A stretch of 54,495 nucleotides of DNA from Bacteroidales bacterium UBA6401 (GCA_002438635.1 DJPX01000042.1:125798-180292), one strand, 5' to 3'; shown: positions 26,619 to 35,675, numbered from the stretch's first letter. Numbers and translations: made by a program. Notes: generated from the letters alone by a model not told the origin.

Positions 26619-29010
26619 TAAAAGTATACATAATATAACGGAATAAGGCATTTACCTTATAACCCTTATATATACTATCTGGACGGAACTCAAAAACGAT
26701 TTCGTGCTTACCCTCCGGGATATTTAATGCCCTTAGAGCATAATCTACTCTGAAATGCTCTACACGCTCTCCATCTATATATGAATTCCACCCGTATGGA
26801 TAATAAATCTCCGAGAATACTGCCGTTTTAGGCCCTTCCAGATAAGCATCATAAACCAGCCTGTCTGGAGCATACGAGCGCAAGGAAATCCGTGCTTTAT
26901 GTTGATTAGCCGCAATAACCATAGAAGAAAATTTGCTATCAGTAACGGCTTCCTTTGACAGTTCCATAGTATTTAGGGCACTAGACTCCTCAACAGGTGA
27001 ATTAACAGTGTGCACTTCATCGACGAACCATGCATTTCCCATCGCCTCCGGATTAACCACCGCTTCTGGAGCACCTTTCTCGCCTTCCACTATAAAGTAC
27101 TTGGTATTTAGCATATTTGCTACTTTCATATTACCCTTACTAAGATGGGCATCTATAAGATCTTGATAACGACGCAGTTTAGCAGCATTATACCCACCTA
27201 TAGAGTGAAGATAATATGAAGTTCGGCTTTCATTAAATGTATTGGTCGTAAGGTTCATAACTCGAAAATAGGACGTATCCTGCAATATCTGCTTTTCGTA
27301 TGGCTTCATCGCGAAATAAGCCTCCGTCTCTTTTTTATTAACCCAACTATCCTTTCCAAAATATCTTTTGTCCACTGGCCACATATCAGCTATAACCAAG
27401 GCGCACAAGGAAATGAGAACTGTCCAATAATGAATCTTAAACTCTGCCAGCAAATACAATAAAGTAGCCGATATAGCTATAAAGATTAAAGAACGCCAAG
27501 CATCGGACTGTAGCATGGAGATTCTCTGAGAGATAACAGCCTGAGAGAACCACGAAGGCATACCTTTAAGTATATTAGCATCGTTAGACGAGGTAAAATC
27601 GAAGATATGAGCGCCCAATAGTGCGAAAAGCAAGCATAAGCCTCCTGTTACTGAAGCGCTAATAATGATGGATCTTTTAAGATAGCCTCTCTCTACCTTC
27701 ATTTTAAAGATATCATTGAGTGCCATAAAGCCTAAAAGAGGCATCGCCACTTCCGCCACCACTAAAATAGAGGAAACTGTCCTAAACTTATTATAAAATG
27801 GAAAATGGTAAAAGAACAACTCTGTGAGCCCCATAAAATTATGTCCCCAACTTAGTAGTATGGAAAAAACCACTGATAGTAGCAAAGCCCATTTATAAGG
27901 TCCCTTTACCACAAAACATCCTAATATAAAAAGAAAACACACGATCGCGCCTACATAAACAGGACCCGCCGTAAAAGGTTGCTCACCCCAATAAGTAGGG
28001 CACGACTGCGAAAATGCCTTGGCCGTCGAATGTGGGTATCCCCTAGATACTATCTCTTTATATATGTGAGAATCCGTGCCGACATCTGTTGTGCTTGCGC
28101 CACCCATAAAATCAGGAATTAACAATGTCATGGTTTCCGCTATACCATAACTCCAAGCCGTAGCATAATCTATGTCAAGCCCTTTTGAAGCCGAAGACGT
28201 CGTCTGAAGTTCAGAATGACCGCCACGGATAGTTTCCTTAACATATTCAGAATTGGCCCTCAAAATACTATACCCCGTGCCAATTCCTACTCCTACAGCG
28301 CCCACAAAAATGGCAAGAGAAATCGCTAAAGTTTTTACACGTTTTTCCTTTAAGTGAATATATATCTCGGCCCCACCGAAAAGCGCCATCATCATAAGCA
28401 GATAGTACGACATCTGAGGATGTTTCATCATTCCGATAGAACTATACAACATAACAAGTACAGCTCCTAATGCATATTTTCTTCTTCTAAATATAAGATA
28501 AAAACCACCTATCACAGGAGCCATCATCCCTAATGTAAAAGCCTTGCCTTCATGTCCTGCAGGTATAATCAGGAAAAAATATGAAGACATCGATATGGCT
28601 ATAGAACCTATAATGCTAAGAATTATATTGATACGGAAACATCGCAGCATTATGAAAAACCCTAGAAAATACCCTAAAAGAAGCCCGAATATGGAATCAA
28701 AGAAAAGTGTGGTAAGTTTTCTAAAAAATTGATCCACATACCATATTACAGCCGTAACAGGATTCCCCGGATTCTTCACGGTAATCTGGTATGAAGGCAT
28801 ACCTGAAAACATCGAGTTAGTCCAGTTAGCCGGGACTTCTGCCGTTTCATTATATTCTTTGAGTTCGTGGGCCATACCTTTCCACTGTATGGTGTCGCTC
28901 TGATTCAATACCTTTCCATCAAAAGCTGGAGCACAGTAAATCAAAGTAATCAGCACAAAAATGGCAACTGCAAAAATGTGGCCCCAATATCTTTTAAAAA
29001 AATTCTTCAT
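26539..29010 (-). CDS. YfhO-family polytopic membrane protein
   Basis: An 823-residue protein with about 12 hydrophobic helices and a large soluble part near the C terminus (residues about 580-770). The N terminus KRYWGHIFAVAIFVLITLIYC..PAF and the segments FSGMPSYQI, DFMGGAS and GWNSYIDG are typical of the Bacteroidetes YfhO (DUF6044-like, GT-C-fold) family. YfhO in Bacillus glycosylates lipoteichoic acid, so a role in lipid-linked sugar transfer is plausible and would suit the adjacent glycan operon. It converges on, and overlaps by 80 bases, the GT2 gene. Confidence 0.8.
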   Translation of the reverse strand: MKNFFKRYWGHIFAVAIFVLITLIYCAPAFDGKVLNQSDTIQWKGMAHELKEYNETAEVPANWTNSMFSGMPSYQITVKNPGNPVTAVIWYVDQFFRKLTTLFFDSIFGLLLGYFLGFFIMLRCFRINIILSIIGSIAISMSSYFFLIIPAGHEGKAFTLGMMAPVIGGFYLIFRRRKYALGAVLVMLYSSIGMMKHPQMSYYLLMMMALFGGAEIYIHLKEKRVKTLAISLAIFVGAVGVGIGTGYSILRANSEYVKETIRGGHSELQTTSSASKGLDIDYATAWSYGIAETMTLLIPDFMGGASTTDVGTDSHIYKEIVSRGYPHSTAKAFSQSCPTYWGEQPFTAGPVYVGAIVCFLFILGCFVVKGPYKWALLLSVVFSILLSWGHNFMGLTELFFYHFPFYNKFRTVSSILVVAEVAMPLLGFMALNDIFKMKVERGYLKRSIIISASVTGGLCLLFALLGAHIFDFTSSNDANILKGMPSWFSQAVISQRISMLQSDAWRSLIFIAISATLLYLLAEFKIHYWTVLISLCALVIADMWPVDKRYFGKDSWVNKKETEAYFAMKPYEKQILQDTSYFRVMNLTTNTFNESRTSYYLHSIGGYNAAKLRRYQDLIDAHLSKGNMKVANMLNTKYFIVEGEKGAPEAVVNPEAMGNAWFVDEVHTVNSPVEESSALNTMELSKEAVTDSKFSSMVIAANQHKARISLRSYAPDRLVYDAYLEGPKTAVFSEIYYPYGWNSYIDGERVEHFRVDYALRALNIPEGKHEIVFEFRPDSIYKGYKVNALFRYIMYTFIISLLVALVLRKLGKGPEWLRKWGDQ

Positions 29011-29035
29011 ATTTCTTTATTTCCGACAATTTTCA

Positions 29036-29043
29036 TATCTTTG
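29036..29043 (+). promoter_or_regulatory. -7 element of tRNA-Gly
   Basis: TATCTTTG lies nine bases before the tRNA. The -33 region is only T-rich. Confidence 0.5.
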
Positions 29044-29052
29044 TATTCTCAC

Positions 29053-29123
29053 GCGGGATTAGCACATCGGTAGTGCATCAGCTTCCCAAGCTGAGGAGGG
29101 GGGTTCGACTCCCCTATCCCGCT
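29053..29123 (+). tRNA. tRNA-Gly (CCC)
   Basis: A 71-nt cloverleaf: acceptor GCGGGAT pairs with ATCCCGC, the anticodon loop TTCCCAA carries CCC at 29085-29087, and the T arm is GGGGTTCGACTCCCC. No CCA is encoded. The stop of a convergent radical-SAM gene follows seven bases later. Confidence 0.95.
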
Positions 29124-29129
29124 CTCTTT

Positions 29130-30032
29130 TTATTTTACCCTTAGGTTTAGTCCAGCCATTATCGTATCGGGAGCCAAATCCATAACCGCGCGTTGTTCTC
29201 CAGCCATACAGAAGCCACACTTATCGCAAACCCCAGCCAATTCCCCTGCGCATACATCGCTTTTAGTGCCATCGGTAAAAATAAAATTAGTCATCCAGCA
29301 TACTTTTTCAAAATCCAAATCTCTCATATGTCTTAGACCTGTTATGGAATTCATAATAGGATAACCTTTTTTCTTATAATCTATTATAAGATCTATCACC
29401 TCTTCTCGCTTTTTATTGTCCAAGGCCAATTTTTCTGTACCCTTGAAAGGGGTATGAAGATTTAGAGAAATAGACTTAAAATAAGGACTATTATTTATAT
29501 ACTCTATTGCAGCACCCACGCTATCCACATTCAGCGTATTTATAGCCATATTGGCACTTAAAGCCGGATGAGCACACTCTGCGGCATTCTGTTCTAGTCT
29601 GGAAAAAGTGCCTTTCCCTCGCACTCTATCGTGATACTCACCCACACCATCCATTGAAACCCAAATACTATCAGCCTTTGAATTTCTAAATGGTTTCTGA
29701 GCATTAGTAGTAATAGTGCAACTGAAGAATCCAAGAGTTCGGGCCAAATCGCACAGATCATTTACATCTCTCCCATTATCCTCCCACAAAAAAGGCTCCC
29801 CTCCTTCGAAATCCACAAATCGAGAACCTACTGAATAGCAATATTCTAACTCTTTTTTAATCTGTTCGTAACTTTTACTCTGAGCCGATACGTGATTATA
29901 TACGGTACAATGCTTACAGCTCAAGTTACATCTATCAGAAATAAAAATAACACTTTGAAGTGGACTTCTACGACCTAAAAATTTAGCACGAGCCCACCAT
30001 TTTCCAAGATAAATCAGTTGAGTTGGCTTCAT
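29130..30032 (-). CDS. Radical SAM protein with extra C-terminal cysteines
   Basis: A 300-residue enzyme with the [4Fe-4S]/SAM motif C35-x3-C39-x2-C42 (RCNLSCKHC), GGEP in FVDFEGGEPFLW, and a TIM-barrel layout. The C-terminal region (residues about 245-285) contains five Cys, including CAGELAGVCDKCGFC, which could hold an auxiliary Fe-S cluster. The reaction is unknown. ATG 30032 overlaps the UbiA gene by four bases, so the two are translationally coupled and probably act on the same prenylated product. Confidence 0.8.
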   Translation of the reverse strand: MKPTQLIYLGKWWARAKFLGRRSPLQSVIFISDRCNLSCKHCTVYNHVSAQSKSYEQIKKELEYCYSVGSRFVDFEGGEPFLWEDNGRDVNDLCDLARTLGFFSCTITTNAQKPFRNSKADSIWVSMDGVGEYHDRVRGKGTFSRLEQNAAECAHPALSANMAINTLNVDSVGAAIEYINNSPYFKSISLNLHTPFKGTEKLALDNKKREEVIDLIIDYKKKGYPIMNSITGLRHMRDLDFEKVCWMTNFIFTDGTKSDVCAGELAGVCDKCGFCMAGEQRAVMDLAPDTIMAGLNLRVK

Positions 30033-31060
30033 AAAATATCGTTTATCAAAATAACTATCATAATTACAGCACAAAAGCCACTTAGCAGATTACGTGAACA
30101 CAGCCACCGTCCCATAAACCAATCTATATCCAATTCACGATACCTATCCCAATTGGGCATAGGACCAAGCCAAAAGGCAGGTTTTTCCATCTTCACACTC
30201 TTGTCTTCATTAAAAATCACTAACGAATGGAAAAGCCATATTCCGCGAGGCAAAATTACCAGCACTACTAAAGTCCAGACAGACAAAACTTTAAGGCACA
30301 CTCCCAGTATTACCATAAAAAATGGAAGAAAGATAAATGCCGCCGATGCCACAAGATTTCCCCTTCGGCTCCCGATTAATCGCGCAAGAGTCATCTTATT
30401 GCACTGCGCATCACCTACAATATCTATAAAACTATGCGTAAACAAGATATTCATCACCAACAGCCCCACCGGTACACTAATAAAAACCACATCCCATCCC
30501 ATCTGAGCGCAAGAGGAATAATACACCCCTATCATTAGCAACGGGCCAAATATAATCCCTATGACAAATTCGCCTAACCCTCTATAAGCTAACTTTATAG
30601 GTGGCGCAGAATAAAACACCCCACCAAAGGCACAAGCCAGTACGATAGCAAAAATCCACCACAGCCCGTCTTCTCCCCAGAATGAAGAAGTACGTGCTCT
30701 ATCGACTAAAATCAAAGCCCCACATATCAACGCCACTCCCACAAAGCAGGCAATCGCACGTGCAGTGCTGCGAAGCGTCTGCGATCCATCTGTCAAATAA
30801 GGATATTTAACCATCATAGCTCGAAAGCCTTTTCTAGTTACCTTATCCCTATCCCCTAGCATATCTACTTTATAATCAAAATAATCATCGGTAAGATTCA
30901 TAGCCAAATGCGCAGAGCATACACCCAACACCGCAAGAAGCGCATCCCACCAGTGGAAACCTACCTTCCCAATTGCCAAAACGACTGCCAGCATCGCTGG
31001 CATTAGACTTTGAGCCAACGATACCGACCTCGCATTATCCAACCACTTTTTTAATCCCAT
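30029..31060 (-). CDS. UbiA-family prenyltransferase (MenA-like)
   Basis: A 343-residue membrane protein with about nine helices. The first Asp-rich motif is NLTDDYFDYKVD (residues 55-66); the second half has YSAPPIKLAYRGLGEF and DIVGDAQCNK. The family transfers an isoprenoid chain to an aromatic or other acceptor. MenA (menaquinone synthesis) is the nearest well-known relative, but the length and the attached radical SAM gene leave other acceptors open. It forms a two-gene operon with the radical SAM enzyme. Confidence 0.82.
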   Translation of the reverse strand: MGLKKWLDNARSVSLAQSLMPAMLAVVLAIGKVGFHWWDALLAVLGVCSAHLAMNLTDDYFDYKVDMLGDRDKVTRKGFRAMMVKYPYLTDGSQTLRSTARAIACFVGVALICGALILVDRARTSSFWGEDGLWWIFAIVLACAFGGVFYSAPPIKLAYRGLGEFVIGIIFGPLLMIGVYYSSCAQMGWDVVFISVPVGLLVMNILFTHSFIDIVGDAQCNKMTLARLIGSRRGNLVASAAFIFLPFFMVILGVCLKVLSVWTLVVLVILPRGIWLFHSLVIFNEDKSVKMEKPAFWLGPMPNWDRYRELDIDWFMGRWLCSRNLLSGFCAVIMIVILINDIL

Positions 31061-31112
31061 ATCTTAGTAAGCCCTCTTTAAAACGAGCCTACTAAGATAA
31101 TTACTTTTTCCT

Positions 31113-32273
31113 TTAAAATGAATATTCGCTTATAGCTTGAACGCCCGGAATCCCATAATATGCCTCCACTATATCCCCTTTTAGATATATTTTCTTTCCT
31201 AAAAGTGAAGGGTTGTCCACCAAATTCAGAGCATCCCGTATCTTTCCGGAGTTCAGTTGGACAGAAATGCAATCATCCTTTTCCCTACACGAACTCTTCG
31301 ATGCGAGCACCAAGTTCGTACGAGATGAAAAAGGAGCCTCGAAACTACATCTGCTTGACGATAGATCACCTCCTACTATATAGCCATATACCCATACATC
31401 TGTAGATCCTATCATATCCTTGGCTTCTGAAACACTTAGAGCATCTTCTTTCCCCTCACCTTTTCCTCCTGACCCTTCTGCCTGACCTCCGCCGCCAATA
31501 ACTATCTTATCGTTACGCCAGATACGAGCCGTATCTACTTTTATATGAATGCCTGAGTTAACTTGACTATGCGAGTCTGCATTAATTTCAAGTTTTATAT
31601 CAAGAATCTGCTTGGCTTCCATTTTATATGTAGCCAGCGTTGTTTCCTTTCCCGCGTCATTTAACACAAGAGACACATTGCCAGGCCTAAAGTACGCTAT
31701 TCTACTTTCAGAATACCCATACATCAGCTTTCCTTCTGATGATTTTAAGAATAAAACGCCCGAAGGATATTCGGTTAAAAACTGCGGATCTATTTTCAGT
31801 CTTACACCACAATTCAACTGTTCGCAATTCAAGACCACACTACACTCCTTTCCCGGCTTAACCACAGCCGTCTTTGTATCCCCAAACTGAGGGCTTGAAA
31901 AAAGTGGAGTATAAAACTCGCAAGATTTAGCACTTATGGTATAAGTACCTGACGATGTAATTATTTTCTCAGGAGCGGCCCCGAAAGATCCATAATACAA
32001 AGACGCCCCACCAGAACCCACCACAGAGAGGATAAAATCGTTAGTGTCCAACTGAACCTCCACCTTGCTTTCCGCAGGAGTACTATTTAGACGCTGTTCC
32101 TCTGGCATTAAACTAACTAATGGCACAGAAGGCAAACTCATATTTTCCTCAAAATGAACAGATAAAGTTCCTTCTCCTGTACGCGGAGAAAAAATTGACT
32201 CGCAAGCCGAAGCTGAAAATAAAAAGATGATTGCACTTAAAGACCGAAGCCTTTTTTTGTAAAAAAACAACAT
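31113..32273 (-). CDS. DUF4493/DUF6359 lipoprotein
   Basis: A 386-residue lipoprotein with Cys24 in SASACES. Residues about 33-255 match the DUF4493 pattern: GEGTLSVHF near the start, YYGSFGAAPEKIITSSGTY and FYTPLFSSPQFGDT..VVKPGKE. A Gly-rich linker (about 276-292) leads to a DUF6359-like OB-fold domain with LSVSEAKDMIGSTDVWVYGYIVGG and LLGKKIYLKGDIVEAYYGIPGV at the C terminus. This is a surface or periplasmic protein of unknown function. It faces away from the tRNA-Arg transcription unit. Confidence 0.8.
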   Translation of the reverse strand: MLFFYKKRLRSLSAIIFLFSASACESIFSPRTGEGTLSVHFEENMSLPSVPLVSLMPEEQRLNSTPAESKVEVQLDTNDFILSVVGSGGASLYYGSFGAAPEKIITSSGTYTISAKSCEFYTPLFSSPQFGDTKTAVVKPGKECSVVLNCEQLNCGVRLKIDPQFLTEYPSGVLFLKSSEGKLMYGYSESRIAYFRPGNVSLVLNDAGKETTLATYKMEAKQILDIKLEINADSHSQVNSGIHIKVDTARIWRNDKIVIGGGGQAEGSGGKGEGKEDALSVSEAKDMIGSTDVWVYGYIVGGDLSSSRCSFEAPFSSRTNLVLASKSSCREKDDCISVQLNSGKIRDALNLVDNPSLLGKKIYLKGDIVEAYYGIPGVQAISEYSF

Positions 32274-32352
32274 AGTAAAAAAGTTTAAGTGTCACCGCAA
32301 AATCACGGCTTAAGTGCAATATTATAAAAAGAAGCGGACTTTATCCGAAAAA

Positions 32353-32384
32353 TTTGTATTTATTTTGGAAAAACATTATATTTG
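32353..32384 (+). promoter_or_regulatory. Promoter of the tRNA-Arg unit
   Basis: TTTG (32353-32356), 20 bp, TATATTTG (32377-32384). It lies 90 bases before the tRNA, leaving a leader with a strong hairpin. Confidence 0.7.
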
Positions 32385-32417
32385 CAATGAAGTTTTTCAT
32401 AGTTTAAGTTTAGGTTA

Positions 32418-32445
32418 AGTAGCGGGGAGTTCGCAGTGATGCAAA
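32418..32445 (+). other. Strong hairpin in the leader of tRNA-Arg
   Basis: GGGGAGTT pairs with AACTCCCC across a 12-base loop that itself can form GCA/TGC. It could be a processing signal, an attenuator or the 3' end of a small RNA of about 60 nt; the following bases (GTGAATTTTG) make only a weak U-run. Confidence 0.4.
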
Positions 32446-32474
32446 CTCCCCGTGAATTTTGAAAAAATTATTTT

Positions 32475-32546
32475 GCCTCCTTAGTTTAATGGATAAAATT
32501 CAGGATTCCGGTTCCTGTGATAGGCGTTCGATTCGCCTAGGGGGTA
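32475..32546 (+). tRNA. tRNA-Arg (CCG)
   Basis: A 72-nt cloverleaf: acceptor GCCTCCT with AGGGGGT (G-U at 1:72 and 4:69), anticodon stem-loop AGGA-TTCCGGT-TCCT with CCG at 32508-32510, and T arm AGGCGTTCGATTCGCCT. The sequence continues CCA after the discriminator A, so unlike the other two tRNAs its CCA is encoded, perhaps by chance. Confidence 0.93.
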
Positions 32547-32550
32547 CCAT

Positions 32551-33072
32551 TTATTCTGCAAGGCTCATCGCACTTCGAATATCTATTTTCCCCTCCATAT
32601 ATACCAGACTTCCCTCTTGAGGCTCATAAACGATTAAGTCTTTAAGCGTCGCTCCATCCTCTAAAACAGTTCCATAGATTCTTGTTTCCTCTCCTTCATC
32701 AACGCTCGAAAGTAAAAGTTCGCATCCTTCCAGGCATTTTGATACTTTTTCGTTAAAAGAAAGTTTATCGGCATAGGATGCATCTTCATAATCTACCACT
32801 AGCATCCTTTTCAAACCACTTAGAATATCCACCTCACTCCAAGCCTCTTCACGATCCTCTATATCATCTTCGTCATCGTATCTTGCTTCAGCTTTAGCCG
32901 CAGCTTTCATAAGTGAGATGGAGGTAGGGCCTAAATTCACCACTTCAAATCCAGCTTTTTTCCTATATGACTTGGCCAATTTTACTATCTCTTTAGATGT
33001 ATCCTTTACATCCCTTGCATACAATAGAGTGCTAGCGAGCACCAATGCACATAATATTAAAATTCTTTTCAT
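32551..33072 (-). CDS. DUF4252-like secreted protein
   Basis: A 173-residue protein with a signal peptide (KRILILCALVLASTLLYA) and a mature part of alternating helices and strands, with GLKRMLVVDYED and LKDLIVYEPQEGSLVYMEGKID near the C terminus. This resembles DUF4252 proteins, which in Bacteroidetes sit behind ECF sigma genes, often in pairs. Function unknown. It is the last gene of the sigma operon, 13 bases after its paralogue. ATG 33072 gives a cleaner signal peptide than a TTG nine bases upstream. Confidence 0.7.
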   Translation of the reverse strand: MKRILILCALVLASTLLYARDVKDTSKEIVKLAKSYRKKAGFEVVNLGPTSISLMKAAAKAEARYDDEDDIEDREEAWSEVDILSGLKRMLVVDYEDASYADKLSFNEKVSKCLEGCELLLSSVDEGEETRIYGTVLEDGATLKDLIVYEPQEGSLVYMEGKIDIRSAMSLAE

Positions 33073-33085
33073 ATACTTCAAACGA

Positions 33086-33574
33086 CTAATCCTGCGAAAC
33101 CGTCTCTCCTATTAAACTCATCATCTGTGTCTTAAGCATATTCCCTTCAATGCAGATAAAGTCACATTCCTCTTCGTCAAGACTATACAGCACAAAAGAC
33201 TGAACATAATCGCCATCTGCAACAATATATATACGCATCACCTCCCCATCATCTTTGGATTCCATTAATAGTTCATATTCAGATGATTGAACCATCTTGG
33301 CCAGATCTCTTGCGATGTCATTATTCACACCTTTATTTTCACTTTCTATAATATAAAGACCGGATAAAGATTTCACGGCAGCAGTCAAATTCACTGTTTC
33401 ATCATCCATTTCCATATCTGGAAGTTGACCCATCATACTAAACATAGATGGTGAAATATATACGCTGTTTACCAATGGTTTTTCTGAATACTTCATGTAA
33501 ATAGACTTTCCGCTTTGAGCAAAAGCTCCTGCACAAGACAGAGTTAAGACTGTCAATAAAAAGATTTTTTTCAT
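33086..33574 (-). CDS. DUF4252 secreted protein
   Basis: A 162-residue protein with a classical signal peptide cut after AGAFAQ. The mature part has VKSLSGLYIIES, YELLMESKDDGEVMRIYIVADGDYVQSFVLYS and CDFICIEGNM, the DUF4252 pattern. It lies six bases after the sigma factor gene and before a second DUF4252-like gene. The set may form an envelope-sensing system, but no experimental role is known to me. Confidence 0.82.
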   Translation of the reverse strand: MKKIFLLTVLTLSCAGAFAQSGKSIYMKYSEKPLVNSVYISPSMFSMMGQLPDMEMDDETVNLTAAVKSLSGLYIIESENKGVNNDIARDLAKMVQSSEYELLMESKDDGEVMRIYIVADGDYVQSFVLYSLDEEECDFICIEGNMLKTQMMSLIGETVSQD

Positions 33575-33580
33575 AATAGA

Positions 33581-34291
33581 CTAGTATTTTTTATTTATTA
33601 TTTTTTCCACCTTCTCGAATTCCGGTTCGGAACTGCGCGCAAGTTCCATTCCTTGGTCAATTTTCGAAGATATTTTATTAAATGTCTTTTCCAATTCGGC
33701 ATAAGCCAGCATCGGATCACTGAATGTATCCTGCGGAGCCGATGGCCTTCTATTTAAAATCCCTACTCCCACCGCTGCAATGATAGCTAAAGCAGCAAAG
33801 GCCCAAGCCACTCTTTTCATCAAAGTCTTGCGAGCTAAGCTCATCTGAGTGCGCATGGACTGAGAATTCATACCTAATTGTTTGCCAATCTGTTCGTAAG
33901 GCAAACTCTCCACTGCCCTTTTCATAATCACTGCGCGTTGCCCTTTAGGCAACTTTTCTATTTCGGCCAATGTCGTCTCAAGCCCTTCCTTTTCTTCCAT
34001 TTCACTCTGAATATCCCTGCTCGACTCAAGAACTTCACTTGGCATCTGAGTTTTATTCTGCACTTGCGAAGAGTTCAACTTATCAAGACAACGATTCCGC
34101 ACCACCGTCATACAATAAGATCGTGGATTTTCTATTTCGGAAATGCTATCTCTTCTATTCCATAACTTGAGATATAAATCCTGCACTATATCTTGCGCGT
34201 CTTCAAATGATTTCAATAAACCGGACGCATATTCCACCAGACCATCTCGCAACGGCAAAAAATCTTCGTATGTAACTTTATTCTCGTTCAT
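33581..34291 (-). CDS. ECF sigma factor fused to a membrane helix and periplasmic tail
   Basis: A 236-residue protein. Residues about 12-78 are sigma region 2 (DAQDIVQDLYLKLWNRR, NPRSYCMTVVRNRCLD) and about 108-158 region 4 (LPKGQRAVIMKRAVESLPYEQIG, SMRTQMSLARKTL). It then continues with a hydrophobic helix (about 161-178, AWAFAALAIIAAVGVGIL), RR, and a roughly 55-residue charged tail containing DPMLAYAELEKTFNKI. In related Bacteroidetes loci such a tail belongs, as I recall, to a separate membrane protein encoded between the sigma factor and DUF4252 genes. Here the two are one protein, predicting a membrane-tethered sigma factor. Confidence 0.85.
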   Translation of the reverse strand: MNENKVTYEDFLPLRDGLVEYASGLLKSFEDAQDIVQDLYLKLWNRRDSISEIENPRSYCMTVVRNRCLDKLNSSQVQNKTQMPSEVLESSRDIQSEMEEKEGLETTLAEIEKLPKGQRAVIMKRAVESLPYEQIGKQLGMNSQSMRTQMSLARKTLMKRVAWAFAALAIIAAVGVGILNRRPSAPQDTFSDPMLAYAELEKTFNKISSKIDQGMELARSSEPEFEKVEKIINKKY

Positions 34292-34664
34292 TGTTCTTTT
34301 TTAAAGGCTCTTCTAAGCCGCTTACACAATATAGACGATATACTAAGGCAAATGTTAAAAACTATTTTCGAAATTTACAAACATTTATCGTCTTCATCCA
34401 CATTTACGCCCATTTTTCTAAAATGTAGCGGTTTTACCTTATCGACAAGCACTGCAAAAAAATCACTATATTCGCGCCGTTAAGAAACATACATAACCGA
34501 CTTCAGATTTGTCTTTGAGCGTCGAATTTACTTTTCTTTTGGAAGGCAAACTGTACTGAATGTGTACGAATTAAGGAAACAGATATAGAACGAAGATGAT
34601 GTAGGTTATTGTTTAAAGGTTTCTAAGAACATTGTCCTGAATTATAAGCATTGAAATTGAAGAC
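34292..34664. other. 373-bp divergent intergenic region
   Basis: It separates the leftward sigma operon from the rightward YbhN-like gene. TATATTCG at 34467-34474 (one mismatch to TAnnTTTG) could start a leader of roughly 185 nt for the rightward gene. I see no recognisable riboswitch or small gene. Confidence 0.4.
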
Positions 34665-35642
34665 ATGAACAAAAAGGCGAAAAACACTATTAAACTGGTG
34701 CTTTCATTGGCATTGGCCATCGTTTTAGTATGGTTTTCCTTCAAGAGCATCGATTGGCCTCAATTCTGGGCCAATCTGCAAAGCACCCGATGGGGGTTTG
34801 TATTTCTGTTTTGCATTTGTGCCATTTTAGCCATCCTCATCCGGGCGTTGAGATGGCATAAAATGATAAAACCACTTGACCCGGATATCAAATTACCCAC
34901 CACTTGGGATGCCAATAATATAGGAAATCTCACAAATGCCGTCATTTCAGGATCGGGAGAATTGGTGAGATGCGCGATTGTAAGCAAAGGGGGCGCTCAG
35001 TACAATGCAGTGCTAGGCACTGAAATTATGGAAAGGGCGTGGGATGGATTGGCCATAATGGTTTTAGTTATTCTATCGATAGTGCTAGGTAGCGATGTCA
35101 TTTCCCAATTTTTCTCGGAGCATATTTGGGAACCACTGGCAGGAAATCCGCACAACGCACTTTGGGTAACTTTAGTGGTGCTTATAATAGTTGTCGTAGT
35201 CATTTTAAGCCGTAGACTTAAAAATAGATATAAGTTTTTCAATAAACTCTATGAGTTCTTCCACGGATTGGTCGCCGGATTTTCTTCTTTTCGAAACATG
35301 CAGGGCAAAGGCTTATTTCTAGTGTACACGGCTTTTCTTTGGGGAATGTACATACTAATGTATTTATTCGTGCTCAAATCCATCCCTGCCCTTTCCGGCC
35401 TTGGCATCACCGATGCCATCTTGCTTGCCGCTATAGGAAATATAGCTTCAGTAATTCCGGTTCCCGGAGGCATAGGAGCCTATCATTATCTTATAGCTTT
35501 AAGTCTTAGCACTATATATGGCATCAATTGGGAGATAGGGATACTTTTTGCCACGCTTCAACACGAACTTCACGCTGTTCTACTGATAGTGTTAGGAATT
35601 ATATCCTATGCTCATAATAGCATACACAGTGATAGCCATTAA
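34665..35642 (+). CDS. YbhN/LPG-synthase-TM family membrane protein
   Basis: A 325-residue membrane protein with about eight helices. Family landmarks are RALRWHKMIKPL near residue 60, NAVISGSGELVRCAIVSKGG, EIMERAWDGLAIM, and ASVIPVPGGIGAYHYLIAL followed by an ATLQHELHAV helix. This is the lysylphosphatidylglycerol-synthase transmembrane fold (UPF0104), usually a lipid flippase or anchor and often found beside lipid-modifying genes. A diacylglycerol-kinase-like gene follows. A palindrome (35639-35655) overlaps the stop. Confidence 0.8.
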   Translation: MNKKAKNTIKLVLSLALAIVLVWFSFKSIDWPQFWANLQSTRWGFVFLFCICAILAILIRALRWHKMIKPLDPDIKLPTTWDANNIGNLTNAVISGSGELVRCAIVSKGGAQYNAVLGTEIMERAWDGLAIMVLVILSIVLGSDVISQFFSEHIWEPLAGNPHNALWVTLVVLIIVVVVILSRRLKNRYKFFNKLYEFFHGLVAGFSSFRNMQGKGLFLVYTAFLWGMYILMYLFVLKSIPALSGLGITDAILLAAIGNIASVIPVPGGIGAYHYLIALSLSTIYGINWEIGILFATLQHELHAVLLIVLGIISYAHNSIHSDSH

Positions 35643-35670
35643 CTCGGCGAGTTAACATTTCTTATTATTT
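35639..35670 (+). terminator. Weak terminator after the YbhN-like gene
   Basis: TTAACTCGGCGAGTTAA is an 8-bp palindromic hairpin with a single-base centre, followed by a T-rich tract (CATTTCTTATTATTTTTT). It overlaps the stop codon. Confidence 0.35.
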
Positions 35671-35675
35671 TTTGT

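Noticed and set aside
30018..30506. 162-codon rightward frame antisense to the UbiA gene
   Set aside because: Low-complexity Ser/Thr/Ile composition typical of the antisense of a membrane protein; UbiA motifs are clear.
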